NCBI RefSeq assembly: GCF_900116105.1
Contig: NZ_FPAC01000001.1
Span: 2,855,135 to 2,919,134, forward strand
DNA: 64,000 nucleotides
Source: Paenibacillus sp. 453mf
GTDB taxonomy: Bacteria > Bacillota > Bacilli > Paenibacillales > Paenibacillaceae
Direction of reading: 5' to 3'
The notes beneath the pieces were generated by a model that saw nothing but the letters and a program-made list of their open reading frames with translations, was not told the DNA's origin and did not search any database. Both the position numbers and the translations under genes were made by a program. Shown here piece by piece: positions 28,445 to 37,210 of this stretch (the first letter of the stretch is position 1; every line of letters starts with the position of its first letter).

Positions 28445-29470
28445 ATGATGAGCAAAATGCTGAAGCTTGGAATTCTCGGTTACTGGCATGTCCACGCGAG
28501 TGATTATGCATCGCAAGCGGATGCCCATCCTCTGACAGAAGTTACGGCTATATGGGATGAGGATATCGAACGCGGACGAGCAGAAGCAGCCAAACGCAGT
28601 GTTCCATTCTATGAGAATCTAGATCAGCTGCTCGCAAGTCCAGAGATCGATGGCGTTATTGTTGTTACGAGCACGGCTATTCATCATGAGGTCATAACCC
28701 GTGCAGCGAGAGCCAAAAAGCATATATTCACCGAAAAAGTGATCGCGCTTACAACAGAAGAATGCGCTGATATCCTCCGATGTGTACAGGAGGAGAACGT
28801 AACTCTCACCGCCTCCCTGCCACGATTGTATGAGCCCTACACACTCAAGGCAATGGAGATTATTCATAGCGGTCTGTTGGGGCAGCTCACCCTTGTTCGT
28901 ACCCGGCTATCTCATAATGGAGCGATTCCGCAAGGTACCAACCATCAAGGCTGGCTTCCGGAACGTTTCTTCAGCTATAAGGAGACGGGCGGAGGTGCGA
29001 TGACAGATCTCGGATGTCACCCGATGTATTTAGCCAATCTGTTCTTGGGTATGCCGGAGCAAGTCTACGCCAGTTATGGCTATGTAACTGGCAAAGAAGT
29101 TGAAGATAATGCCGTAGTCCAACTCAGCTATGCGAACGGAGCGCTTGGTGTTGTGGAAGCTGGGTTTGTAAACCGTCATTCCCCATTTTCCTTTGAAATT
29201 CACGGCACAGAAGGCAGCCTTCTCTACTCGGATCATGATCGCAAGCTCCTATACCGGGGAGCGAATGATGAGAAATGGCAAACGGCAGATCTGCCTGATG
29301 CAGAGCCAAGTGCCTTTGAGCAGTGGATAAGCCATATCGAGGCTGGTACTGTATTTGAAGCAAATTTGGTCATGGGATCTCAGCTGACCCAGCTGATGGA
29401 AGCCTCCAATCGTTCTGCGAGGAGCGGAGTGCCAGAGAAGCTTACCACCAAGCTCAAGCTGCCTAATTAA
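28445..29470 (+). CDS. Gfo/Idh/MocA family oxidoreductase (second)
   Basis: The 341-residue protein shares the fold of its neighbour: an N-terminal nucleotide-binding strand (LGILGYWHVHASDY), a TEKVIA motif in place of the usual EKP, and GGGAMTDLGCHPMYL in the C-terminal domain. The EKP proline is replaced by valine, but the lysine is kept. The pair probably carries out successive or alternative oxidoreductions on one sugar-type compound. It is followed by an AraC gene on the same strand. Confidence 0.9.
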   Translation: MMSKMLKLGILGYWHVHASDYASQADAHPLTEVTAIWDEDIERGRAEAAKRSVPFYENLDQLLASPEIDGVIVVTSTAIHHEVITRAARAKKHIFTEKVIALTTEECADILRCVQEENVTLTASLPRLYEPYTLKAMEIIHSGLLGQLTLVRTRLSHNGAIPQGTNHQGWLPERFFSYKETGGGAMTDLGCHPMYLANLFLGMPEQVYASYGYVTGKEVEDNAVVQLSYANGALGVVEAGFVNRHSPFSFEIHGTEGSLLYSDHDRKLLYRGANDEKWQTADLPDAEPSAFEQWISHIEAGTVFEANLVMGSQLTQLMEASNRSARSGVPEKLTTKLKLPN

Positions 29471-29558
29471 AGAGCGTAAAAGCTCTGATTCTACATTATA
29501 CAAATCTAAATATGATCATCTGATATTCTTTAGGCCAATAAGCAAGGAGGCATGCAAG

Positions 29559-30611
29559 ATGGAACGGAATGAATCCAGCCTGTCTTACCCCTATGAACTT
29601 ATGAATGAACAACGCCATGCACTGGAGCAGCTAAATGTAGACTTTTCCTGGGGACATTACGGGATCCGGGTCGTTCAGTTCCATCTGATCACCTTTCCGG
29701 CGGGTAAAATCATTGAGTTTCATAAGCATTCAAGTGAGTTTGAATTCCATTTTATTCCGAGGGGCAAAGGCAAGGTTATACTGGAGGATCAGGAATATAA
29801 GCTATCGGAGGGAATGATGTATCTAACCGGCCCTCATGTGATGCATTATCAGGAAGCCGCTCCTGATGAGGCCATGGAGGAGCTGTGCCTCAGAATCGAA
29901 ATTGTTCCGCTACGGCCTTCTGCCGCTTATGATAACTCCCCTATGGAACAAGGCTATTGGAGTACGGGAATCCAAGAGGAATACAATGAGGCTGAAGCCT
30001 GTATACGTCAGCTGAGCTCACTTCCCAAGATCCCGACGACCGATCGGTTCAAAGCAATGGAATGCTTTCTTACCGCCTATACCGCTTGGTATCGGAATGA
30101 ACCCGGTTTATTTACGCTCATGAAGCAAGCCGTTATTAATATTATGCTTCGTACAGCCAGAGCTTATTTTCCTCAGCCCGGACGTTCTCTCCCCTCCAGA
30201 GATATGGGGCGTCATCGATACCTGCTGGCCGAACAATTCATGAAGGATAACTATATGGAGCCGCTCACCGTGGAAGTCGTTGCAGATCGGATACATCTTA
30301 GTGCCCGTCAGCTGCAGCGGATATTGAAAGAATACGGCGGAGGCACCTTTACCGAAATGCTGGAATCCATCCGTTTGTCTCATATCTGCAAGCGGCTGAC
30401 AACAAGCGACAGCACGATAGATGAGATTGCGGAGGAAACCGGTTATTCCAGCGCTAATTATCTCCATGCCGTATTCAAGAGAGTCTACGGGATAACGCCC
30501 ATGGAATACCGCAAATCCATGAGGATCAGGATGCTGCAAGCGAATACGGACATCTCTTCAGCTCCAGTCTCGGCTTACCGATTTTCTGAGCGGGAAAGCT
30601 CACTCCTGTAG
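29559..30611 (+). CDS. AraC family transcriptional regulator with cupin sensor domain
   Basis: The 350-residue protein has an N-terminal cupin (about 50-125, FHKHSSEFEFHFIPRGKG) and a C-terminal double helix-turn-helix (about 225-330, LTVEVVADRIHLSARQLQRI and IDEIAEETGYSSANYLHAVFKR). A strong AAGGAGG site precedes the ATG. It most likely senses a sugar-type ligand and controls the two dehydrogenase genes upstream. Confidence 0.92.
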   Translation: MERNESSLSYPYELMNEQRHALEQLNVDFSWGHYGIRVVQFHLITFPAGKIIEFHKHSSEFEFHFIPRGKGKVILEDQEYKLSEGMMYLTGPHVMHYQEAAPDEAMEELCLRIEIVPLRPSAAYDNSPMEQGYWSTGIQEEYNEAEACIRQLSSLPKIPTTDRFKAMECFLTAYTAWYRNEPGLFTLMKQAVINIMLRTARAYFPQPGRSLPSRDMGRHRYLLAEQFMKDNYMEPLTVEVVADRIHLSARQLQRILKEYGGGTFTEMLESIRLSHICKRLTTSDSTIDEIAEETGYSSANYLHAVFKRVYGITPMEYRKSMRIRMLQANTDISSAPVSAYRFSERESSLL

Positions 30612-30631
30612 GTGCCGGATGGAAGTGAGGA

Positions 30632-30656
30632 CGCATACGGCATACGGCATACGGCG
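30632..30656. repeat. Short tandem repeat of 7 bp
   Basis: Three tandem copies of GCATACG in the gap after the AraC gene. No coding role is visible. Confidence 0.7.
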
Positions 30657-30690
30657 TCCCACGTCGGAATCACATCTTTTTACATGACAA

Positions 30691-30731
30691 GACGCTTAAG
30701 AGCCCCCAGCTTATGGAGGCTCTTAAGCGTC
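30691..30731. terminator. Perfect 14-bp inverted repeat between convergent genes
   Basis: GACGCTTAAGAGCC pairs with GGCTCTTAAGCGTC across a 13-base loop. It lies between the convergent AraC and flavin reductase genes and probably terminates both, although no long T run follows on either strand. Confidence 0.65.
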
Positions 30732-30761
30732 TGTGTTACAACGAAGACAACTTCGAGTGTT

Positions 30762-31373
30762 TTACTCAGGACGCTGCAAGGAGAACAACTCACCCAACTT
30801 ACTGTAATCATTACCTGCTAGTCTTGATATCGGGCGCAAATCCTTCATCCGTATCTTACCATCATAATAGAGCTCATCATCGACATGAAAATGAACGACT
30901 CGTCCAATCAATAGGTCGCATCCGGGCACGTTCTTCTCTCCTCCGAGAGGAATGGAATGCTCCAATACGCACTCCATCCGTATTCTGGACTCCGCTATGC
31001 CAGGAACATCAATATTTATGCTTGGCACAAGTGTCAAGCATGTCAGAGCAATTTCGCTCTTGTCTTCCGGCAGATTGGCCGCTGTCTTGTTAATTTCCTC
31101 GATGTACGTCTCATCTGAAATATGTACGACAAATTCTCCACGCTCGTTTGCATTGCGGGCCGTGTCCTTCATCTGACCGTCCTTTCGCTGAACGGAGACG
31201 GATATCATTGGTGGATTAGCTGTGACGATATTGAAATAGCTGTATGGAGCGGCATTCAGCACACCATTCTTAGATAATGTCGTTACAAACGCAACTGGCC
31301 GGGGAATGATGCTGCCTGTCAGCAATTTATAATTATCACGTTCACTTTGCTCACTAGGATCAATAGATACCAT
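30762..31373 (-). CDS. Flavin reductase family protein (FMN-binding)
   Basis: The 203-residue protein starts with YKLLTGSIIPRPVAFVTT and contains AAPYSYFNIVTANPPMISVSV, the FMN-binding pattern of the flavin reductase-like split beta-barrel family (PF01613). It probably binds FMN and transfers electrons from NAD(P)H to flavin for a partner oxygenase; no partner is adjacent. AGGAAG precedes the ATG. Confidence 0.88.
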   Translation of the reverse strand: MVSIDPSEQSERDNYKLLTGSIIPRPVAFVTTLSKNGVLNAAPYSYFNIVTANPPMISVSVQRKDGQMKDTARNANERGEFVVHISDETYIEEINKTAANLPEDKSEIALTCLTLVPSINIDVPGIAESRIRMECVLEHSIPLGGEKNVPGCDLLIGRVVHFHVDDELYYDGKIRMKDLRPISRLAGNDYSKLGELFSLQRPE

Positions 31374-31406
31374 TTGCTTCCTCTCCTATCACTGTATATA
31401 AATCCA

Positions 31407-31586
31407 TTACACGTGGTAGCTGCCGCTTGGTTGATCGATGACCCATTCCAGCATCATGATCATATCCTCCAAACGAAGTACCTGTACATTTGCCGCCGCT
31501 TCTTCGGCAGACATCCGGCTCTTCATCATATCCAGCTGCCGTTTTAGTTCATTTAATTTGCGTTTAACCTGGTCTTCTGATCTCAT
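31407..31586 (-). CDS. Small coiled-coil protein
   Basis: 59 residues, almost entirely one amphipathic helix (QVKRKLNELKRQLDMMKSRM) with heptad spacing, so it may form a coiled coil. ATG 31586 is preferred over the upstream ATG 31604 because GAGGGAG lies before it. I do not recognise the family. It sits alone between the flavin reductase and a small membrane protein gene. Confidence 0.55.
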   Translation of the reverse strand: MRSEDQVKRKLNELKRQLDMMKSRMSAEEAAANVQVLRLEDMIMMLEWVIDQPSGSYHV

Positions 31587-31627
31587 GTTTGGTTTCTCCC
31601 TCATTATCTATATTTATCTCATTCATA

Positions 31628-31825
31628 TCAACAATAGGGTAACATCTTCAAGCTAAACAATCCAATTCGATAAGAGTTAATTAGAAATGCCAAGCTCGGA
31701 ATAACAGTCTGGGCCGCAACAGGTTTCGAGTTCGCCTCCGTTTTCGAATATAGTGCACTAGCGATTATGATCGATCCTCCTATAATCAAGCAGCAAATTA
31801 TATTAGTCACGTTTCTTTGTTCCAA
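31628..31825 (-). CDS. Putative small membrane protein
   Basis: 65 residues starting at TTG 31825, with AAGGA about 10 bp upstream. The N-terminal half (NIICCLIIGGSIIIASALYS) is one hydrophobic helix. I know no family for the protein. The frame is plausible but short, so it is a tentative gene; it lies 16 bp after the P-loop kinase gene and could be its co-transcribed partner. Confidence 0.45.
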   Translation of the reverse strand: MEQRNVTNIICCLIIGGSIIIASALYSKTEANSKPVAAQTVIPSLAFLINSYRIGLFSLKMLPYC

Positions 31826-31841
31826 TCACATGCATTCCTTT

Positions 31842-32402
31842 CTATAACTGAAATGCTTCTTTGATTCGCTGTGCGGTTTCCTCCGGGCTGAGCTTAGTAT
31901 TATTAATTCTTATGTAATGCTCCTTCTTGATTTCCCCCACGAGAGAATTCAGCCGATGGCGTGCCATGGTTTGAAGCAAATCTCGCTCAGAGAACTCAAT
32001 ATCCCGTTTAGTCGGTTTGTGTTCAAGCCGGTTCGGTGTGTTATTGCGCTTAAGCCTCTCCTCTATATCTGCCTCCAGTTCAACGTAATATACGGTTCCT
32101 CCTCTAGACTCAAAAATCTGGCTGATCTCTTCGATATAAGTCCAATCATCAGGATGGTCAAAAGCCCACACAAAAGTGAACATAAGACCCGGCAATTCAC
32201 TCTTGGATACCTCTTCAAAAATCTCTCTGCGAAACAGACCAACCAGCCGCTTGCCTGACGGAGTTCCGTAACTAATAAAGCGGGATACCAGATCAATCGT
32301 CATATGATTATGAAACAGCTTCAAATCTGTAATTCTCTCCAGCTCCTGCCCTACCGTCATTTTCCCGACAGCTTGGGGTCCAAAAATAATGACAAACTTC
32401 AT
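31842..32402 (-). CDS. P-loop kinase-like protein (AAA / shikimate-kinase-like)
   Basis: About 186 residues. The N-terminus FVIIFGPQAVGKMTVGQEL is a P-loop (GPQAVGKMT), and the fold order resembles small-molecule kinases of the shikimate/adenylate kinase type. The later segment with RLKRNNTPNRLEHKPTKRD carries the basic residues of a lid-like region. The substrate is unknown. ATG 32402 is preferred because AAGGTGAG lies before it. Confidence 0.72.
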   Translation of the reverse strand: MKFVIIFGPQAVGKMTVGQELERITDLKLFHNHMTIDLVSRFISYGTPSGKRLVGLFRREIFEEVSKSELPGLMFTFVWAFDHPDDWTYIEEISQIFESRGGTVYYVELEADIEERLKRNNTPNRLEHKPTKRDIEFSERDLLQTMARHRLNSLVGEIKKEHYIRINNTKLSPEETAQRIKEAFQL

Positions 32403-32484
32403 ACCGTATCTCACCTTCTAATTTTCCAAATATTTCAATACATAATATTCCATATTATTCTAAGAGGCAAGAAGTATGTAATCA

Positions 32485-32512
32485 CAAAAAAACGCCAGGC
32501 ATATGCCTGACG
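32485..32512 (-). terminator. Terminator after the secreted protein gene
   Basis: Minus-strand CGTCAGGCAT pairs with ATGCCTGGCG and is followed by seven U residues. It ends the 32604-33044 gene. Confidence 0.85.
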
Positions 32513-32603
32513 ATCTTTATTTGTTAAAAGCACTTCACCACGAGCTTTATGTAAACGCATTCATAAATAATTCTTTCCATGCGCGATACACAAGCCTCCC
32601 ATC

Positions 32604-33044
32604 TCATTCATCATTCTTCTTGTCTGTCATCTCAACTTCATGAAGAACGAGCTGTCTTACATCCGGCAGATTATCGAATGTTTTAATGGTATACCTAAGC
32701 TCCACTTGTGTTCCACTGCGCCAGTTCGCCAATTGCTCCATCAGGCCTTCTTCCAGCTGAAAAGCAGCAGCCTCTCCGTCAATCTTGAACTCAGCGGTAT
32801 GTGGATCGGCAAGACCCGTATAGATCGCCGTTTCTTCTATTATATTCTCTTCAGCTTGTTCCTTTTGTGTTTCGGCTTGCGTCTCGACGATTGTTCCACG
32901 TACGATCGGCTCTGCAGTACTTGTCGCTTCCAGGCTCGCTGCCGCTTCAGCCGCTGCAGTCTGTTCTGCCGAAGTAATCACCGCAGTCAGCAGCAAGATC
33001 GTTACACTCAAGGTAGCTGATGTTTGTCGGTTTCTTTTTTTCAT
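32604..33044 (-). CDS. Secreted protein of unknown function
   Basis: 146 residues from ATG 33044, preceded by GGAGGT at good distance. A signal peptide covers about residues 1-30. An Ala/Glu/Thr-rich low-complexity stretch follows (about 30-70), then a compact C-terminal domain with LEEGLMEQLANWRSGTQVELRYTI. No lipobox or sortase motif is seen, so it is probably released or held loosely in the wall. I do not recognise the family. Confidence 0.65.
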   Translation of the reverse strand: MKKRNRQTSATLSVTILLLTAVITSAEQTAAAEAAASLEATSTAEPIVRGTIVETQAETQKEQAEENIIEETAIYTGLADPHTAEFKIDGEAAAFQLEEGLMEQLANWRSGTQVELRYTIKTFDNLPDVRQLVLHEVEMTDKKNDE

Positions 33045-33172
33045 CCGAGTTACCTCCAATTAAATAGCCTTACTGTTTATTACACGAATACCATTCTTGT
33101 TAATCAGCTGATCTTTCGGTACAGGTTATACGTTGCCAATGAATTGCTATTCCTAATTGCTAGCTGCTCCGG

Positions 33173-33178
33173 TATAAT
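33173..33178 (+). promoter_or_regulatory. Candidate -10 box of the EamA gene
   Basis: TATAAT about 56 bp before the EamA start codon. No good -35 is found at 16-18 bp, so this is a tentative call. Confidence 0.35.
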
Positions 33179-33233
33179 GTGTATGTTTGAGTTAAGCTTA
33201 AGAAAAATACATACACCATAGGAGTATTCAATC

Positions 33234-34175
33234 ATGTCTAGCGCTAAAAGTTCCTTCAGTAAGTATGAAATGCTTTATATCATTGGTATCATAGCCATCT
33301 CATTCTCTTCCATCTTTGTTCGCTGGTCGGATGCGGAAGTGTCTGTTATCGCGATGTACCGTCTGTTTCTCACCAATTTGCTCATGGCCCCTCTTCTTTA
33401 TAAATACCGTCACGATATCGTTCGGCTGACAAAAAAAGAATGGCTGTTCCTAGCAGCTTCCGGTCTGATGCTTGGTCTCCACTTTTTATTATGGATGGGC
33501 TCGCTCCGGCTCACCACTGTCGCCAGTTCAACCGTTATTCTCACACTTGAGCCGATCCTTGTTATGCTCGGGTCCATGTGGCTGTTCGGTATCCGCCCCA
33601 ATAAAGTCATGCTCATCGGAATGGGGATGGCGGTAATCGGTTCAGTTGTCATCGGTGCAGGGGATTTCCAAATATCGGGAGATGCGCTGCTGGGTGATTT
33701 TCTATCTTTTCTGGGAACGATTGCTGTAGCCGTGCACATGCTGTTTGGGCAGCATCTTAGAAAAAACATCAGTGCTTATGTATATAATTTTTGGGTGTTT
33801 TTATTCGCTGGTTCTGCTCTTGCCGCCTATAATGGTGTGAATCGCATTCCCTTTACCGGATATGATGCAAGAGAATGGGGCATATTCCTCCTGCTTGCGA
33901 TTGTCCCTACACTGTTCGGCCACTATCTGTTCAACTGGCTGCTTAAAGTAATGAATGCGGCGACAGTGTCGATGGCCGTACTGGGCGAGCCTGTATTTGC
34001 CTCCATTCTTGCCTGGATGCTGCTCGGCGAGGCACTCACTAGTGTGCAGTTAATAGCAGGATTCATTATTTTGCTTGGCGTATGGATCTTCCTGAGGTAT
34101 GGCAAAAACAACATTCACGGGGAGGAAGAAATGCTGCCTCCGGTTCAGCAGAAACCAAGCACATCGGAAGTTTAG
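33234..34175 (+). CDS. EamA family (DMT superfamily) transporter
   Basis: The 313-residue protein has ten predicted transmembrane helices in two EamA repeats. The first includes FSSIFVRWSDAEVSVIAMYR; the second ends with LGEPVFASILAWMLLGEALTSVQ, the signature of the family. It probably exports a metabolite; the substrate is unknown. TAGGAG precedes the ATG. Confidence 0.92.
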   Translation: MSSAKSSFSKYEMLYIIGIIAISFSSIFVRWSDAEVSVIAMYRLFLTNLLMAPLLYKYRHDIVRLTKKEWLFLAASGLMLGLHFLLWMGSLRLTTVASSTVILTLEPILVMLGSMWLFGIRPNKVMLIGMGMAVIGSVVIGAGDFQISGDALLGDFLSFLGTIAVAVHMLFGQHLRKNISAYVYNFWVFLFAGSALAAYNGVNRIPFTGYDAREWGIFLLLAIVPTLFGHYLFNWLLKVMNAATVSMAVLGEPVFASILAWMLLGEALTSVQLIAGFIILLGVWIFLRYGKNNIHGEEEMLPPVQQKPSTSEV

Positions 34176-34215
34176 TGGGTCAACTAGAACTACACATGAT
34201 TTTGCGGATTATTAT

Positions 34216-34242
34216 AAGCCAGAGTCTCTAAGACTCTGGCTT
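34216..34242. terminator. Hairpin between the EamA gene and the convergent micro-ORF
   Basis: AAGCCAGAGTC pairs perfectly with GACTCTGGCTT around a 5-base loop. It follows the EamA gene and overlaps the last codons and stop of the minus-strand micro-ORF, so it may terminate both. No long T run follows. Confidence 0.6.
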
Positions 34243-34362
34243 CAGCTTGTCCCTATTTTCCCGCCGTTTCAACACATAATGACATCCAGTACAGCAGCAA
34301 TCTTCATCTGTTCTTTCAGCATTTCCGGCACGGGCAAGCGCCAAGATGGCTTCCTGAGCCAT
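34228..34362 (-). CDS. Cys-rich micro-ORF, 44 residues
   Basis: This short frame starts with ATG 34362 and has a strong GGAGGAGAGG site about 3-8 bp upstream. It begins MAQEAILALARAGN and then has DEDCCCTGCHYVLKRRE, with four Cys and one His close together, which could bind a metal or form disulfides. No membrane segment is present. It lies 36 bp after the DUF2625 gene on the same strand and ends in a hairpin. I do not know any homolog. Confidence 0.45.
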   Translation of the reverse strand: MAQEAILALARAGNAERTDEDCCCTGCHYVLKRRENRDKLKPES

Positions 34363-34398
34363 AACCTCTCCTCCTGCTCCTTGCTTCATCAGATCATC

Positions 34399-35052
34399 CT
34401 AGACATCCAAAACGGTATTCCATGCTTCTATGGCCGAGATCTTCCCTTTGCTGCTGCTGGCTCCGCTGCCTTCTTCCGTCCACAGGGGTGGATAATAAGC
34501 AAACACCTCACCTGGCTGAAGCCGATTCGTCTCCTCCTGCCACCCTTTCCAGCGAAAGGTCTCATAGTACTGGGCTAGATCCCCATCAGCGAGCCAGCTT
34601 ACAAAACCGGAATACGCAAGATCCGTCGATTCCCACTCCCGTGTATCCGGCGCATAATAATAGATGAGCCCGTCATTTCCAAAACGGCCGATATTCAAAC
34701 TGAAAAATCCGCCCGCCGCATCATAGGCGACAAGCAGCATTCCTTCAAGAGCGGGAACGCCCTCACGATCGAGAAGTCCATTCCAGTACGGAAGACTGCC
34801 GTATATACCGTCACCCCCTGCACCGAGTAACGTAATCCATCCATGGTCAAACAGAATACCTGCCGTTTCATAAGCTACGGCGCCCAAGTAGGATTTGGTG
34901 CTGACCTGCAAACGATATAGCGTGTCTGCTCCAGATTCATGCTCTGCGGGAATGATCACACTCTTGTTTTTACCCTGACTTAGCCTATTCTCAAGCTCTT
35001 CCCAAGCATGGTCCTCTTTGTGAAGCAATTCCTGAATCGTTAAATATCCCAT
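34399..35052 (-). CDS. DUF2625 family protein
   Basis: 217 residues from ATG 35052, with GGGGAGAAGG before it; the longer frame upstream is not needed and runs over another gene. The sequence has IQELLHKEDHAWEEL at the start, YRLQVSTKSYLGAVAYETAGILFDHGW, SLPYWNG, LLVAYDAAGGFFSLN and DLAQYYETFRWKGWQEE, in the order I recognise from DUF2625. The function is unknown. The truncated SUFU-like frame overlaps its start by 62 bp. Confidence 0.75.
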   Translation of the reverse strand: MGYLTIQELLHKEDHAWEELENRLSQGKNKSVIIPAEHESGADTLYRLQVSTKSYLGAVAYETAGILFDHGWITLLGAGGDGIYGSLPYWNGLLDREGVPALEGMLLVAYDAAGGFFSLNIGRFGNDGLIYYYAPDTREWESTDLAYSGFVSWLADGDLAQYYETFRWKGWQEETNRLQPGEVFAYYPPLWTEEGSGASSSKGKISAIEAWNTVLDV

Positions 35053-35299
35053 CCTTCTCCCCCCCTTTGAATTCAAAACCCTTTCTATCATACGATATGC
35101 CAATGCGGCCCCCGCGCTCTGACTTATATGCACTGATCCCATCAAGCGGGTCCTGACCTCCAAGAGAATAAGGAAGCAAAGTCCCATAATCCTTTGGCTC
35201 CTGATCTCCGTAAATAGGCTTTAATGCTTCATCTATGGCATCCCAACCGGGTGCTTGATCCATCTGTTCATTTACTTCTTCATTCATCTCTTTACTCAT
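34991..35299 (-). pseudogene. Truncated Suppressor-of-fused (SUFU)-like gene
   Basis: The first about 65 residues, with PGWDAIDEALKPIYG, DYGTLLPYSLGGQDPLDGISAY, match the start of SUFU-domain proteins. After that the sequence departs from the family and ends at residue 102, with the tail overlapping the DUF2625 gene in another frame. SUFU proteins are normally near 180 residues or longer, so most of the domain is missing. AGGAGG still precedes the ATG. It is most simply a decayed gene. SUFU and DUF2625 type proteins are known or suspected immunity-type proteins, so this may be a remnant of such a cluster. Confidence 0.6.
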
Positions 35300-35802
35300 C
35301 TTTTCATCGTCCTCCTAGAATTCATCCACTGTCTAATAATCTATTATAGTTGGATTTTGACTGCCTATTGCTGAATAAGGCAAATTTGAGCATTATTTAC
35401 TACATGAAATACAAAACAGAAATAACAATCAGATATGAAATGCACGCCAAACGTCAAGTAGGATTTTCGTTCGACTGGAAGAATTTGCTGAAGATATCGG
35501 TTCTTATCCTCATAAGTAGGCTCTAGCGTTTAAGAATTCTCAACTCATAAAAATTCAGTTGTTCGAAAAAATGCGTGAATATGAACTCCTTCTGCTTAAT
35601 TCTGCCTGGGTCACACTTCCTTCTTAATATATTTATAGAATAAAAAAACATTTACTTAGAGACATCCAATAAAGAATTTATCTATTTCGCATGCGGATTG
35701 GCGGTGAGCTCCATTTAAAGTAAAATACAGCTAGACATGTTTTACATAAAACAGAATTCGCATGTATAAACCAACATTCCAAGTAAAGAGCGGTGATAAG
35801 CA
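35300..35802. other. Long intergenic region without recognised genes
   Basis: About 500 bp, AT-rich, between the SUFU-like start and the sulfurtransferase. No frame with a good ribosome-binding site, no clear terminator and no recognisable element was found. The promoters of both divergent genes must lie here. Confidence 0.5.
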
Positions 35803-36666
35803 ATGAAATTTATCGTATCCATGAAATGGGTGCTAGCCCGTATGTATGAACCGGATGTGGCGATTGTCGACTGCCGTTTTGCCCTGGGTCAGCCGGAGTC
35901 AGGCAGACAAGTCTTTAGCGAGAGCCATATACCAGGGGCTGTTTATTTTGATCTGGAGCAGGATCTGTCTTCACCCGTGCATGAAAAAGGTCACGGCGGA
36001 CGGCATCCACTGCCAGATGTAGAGCAGCTGGTTGACCGAATTCGCAAAGTGGGAATCAGTAACGGGACCCGAATTATTGCTTACGATGACCAAGGCGGTG
36101 CGATGGCGTCAAGATTCTGGTGGCTGATGCGCTATCTCGGTCATGAGCAGGTATATATCATGGATGAGGGATTTGCTGCATGGCAGGCCGCGCGCTTCCC
36201 GGTCACTGCCGATGTGCCGATTCGGATACCGGCATCCTACACCCCGCATATTCAGTCTCACCTGCTGGCTGATATAGAAGATGTGCGTAAGGCTTCAACC
36301 ACTGGAGCTGCTGTGCTGATCGACTCGCGGGAATACCCGAGGTACCTTGGAGAGGTAGAGCCGCTAGATAAAAAGGCTGGACATATACCAGGTGCGGTCT
36401 CCTATTTTTGGAAGGACAATCTTCAGGAAGGCACGTCTAAATTGAAGTCAGCTGAGGAGTTAAGCAATCGGTTTGAATCGGTGTCCAAAGATCAAGAGAT
36501 TATCGTCTACTGCGGATCAGGTGTGACGGCCTGTCCCAATGTGCTGGCGTTGAAGGAAGTCGGATATGAGAAAGTGAAGCTGTACGCAGGAAGCTGGAGC
36601 GACTGGATCAGCTATGAGGAGAACCCAGTGAAGGTCGGGAACGAGGAGAAGCCCACAGAAGTTTAG
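35803..36666 (+). CDS. Sulfurtransferase with two rhodanese domains (TST/MST type)
   Basis: The 287-residue protein has two rhodanese domains. The N-terminal one (about 5-140) is structural and lacks the catalytic cysteine. The C-terminal one has Cys237 in the loop YCGSGVTA, which carries the transferred sulfane sulfur. The CGSGVTA loop is typical of the thiosulfate/3-mercaptopyruvate sulfurtransferase family. It is cytoplasmic and stands alone, with its own terminator. Confidence 0.93.
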   Translation: MKFIVSMKWVLARMYEPDVAIVDCRFALGQPESGRQVFSESHIPGAVYFDLEQDLSSPVHEKGHGGRHPLPDVEQLVDRIRKVGISNGTRIIAYDDQGGAMASRFWWLMRYLGHEQVYIMDEGFAAWQAARFPVTADVPIRIPASYTPHIQSHLLADIEDVRKASTTGAAVLIDSREYPRYLGEVEPLDKKAGHIPGAVSYFWKDNLQEGTSKLKSAEELSNRFESVSKDQEIIVYCGSGVTACPNVLALKEVGYEKVKLYAGSWSDWISYEENPVKVGNEEKPTEV

Positions 36667-36684
36667 CATTGTTTAAATCTATGG

Positions 36685-36727
36685 ATACATCGCCATGCGG
36701 CTTTAAAGCCCTGGTGATGTATTTTTT
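36685..36727 (+). terminator. Terminator after the sulfurtransferase gene
   Basis: ATACATC...CCA...GGCTTT pairs with AAAGCC...GG...GATGTAT and is followed by a T run. Confidence 0.8.
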
Positions 36728-36783
36728 GTACTCCAAGGTTAACTAGGAGTCATCATCTTCATCCATCATGGCAATAATTAACC

Positions 36784-36820
36784 AAAAGAAAGAGACCGCC
36801 CCACAGCAAGGTAACGGTCT
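36784..36820 (-). terminator. Terminator-like hairpin after the ABC fusion remnant
   Basis: Minus-strand AGACCG and CGGTCT pair across a 16-base loop, followed by a U-rich run. Confidence 0.5.
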
Positions 36821-36844
36821 AAATCTGATCGTATTGCCGAATCT

Positions 36845-37210
36845 TCACTTCACCCGAAACGTACGCGAGGCATACTTGCGTACTAACGGCAGAGCAGCCA
36901 CAAGATAGATCAGCGCTATCGCAGCAGTACTCATGGAGAAAACAGCCGGATCTGGTCTTAAGCTGATCGATAGGACAAAGATGCCTGACACAAGCCAGCT
37001 AAACAGATAAAAGAACGGATTTTTCGTATTCAGTTCATGACCGCCGTCAAGCTTGGTTTCCCCGCTCAAGCCATTAAATAGGGTTGTTTTCCCTGCACCA
37101 TTCCGGCCCAATAGACCATAAATTTTTCCGTTTTCAAACGTAAATCCGGTGTTTTGCAGCACACTTTTCTTTCCGTAGCTTTTGACAATGTTCTCCAAAA
37201 TTAATTCCAC
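36845..37210 (-). pseudogene. ABC transporter remnant: ATPase N-terminus fused to permease C-terminus
   Basis: The first about 58 residues from GTG 37210 (AAGGAGG upstream) are the start of an ABC-2 type ATPase: NIVKSYGKKSVLQNTGF and the Walker A GLLGRNGAGKTTLF. After GETKLDGG the sequence switches to a hydrophobic segment (NPFFYLFSWLVSGIFVLSISL) with two membrane helices and a basic end (VRKYASRTFRVK) like the C-terminus of a partner permease. Signature, Walker B and most of the permease are gone, so it cannot work as a transporter. The simplest reading is an in-frame deletion that joined two adjacent genes. Confidence 0.7.

Noticed and set aside
35053..35187. N-terminal extension of the DUF2625 frame
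   Set aside because: It overlaps the SUFU-like frame, lacks DUF2625 similarity and has no ribosome-binding site; ATG 35052 fits the family start.
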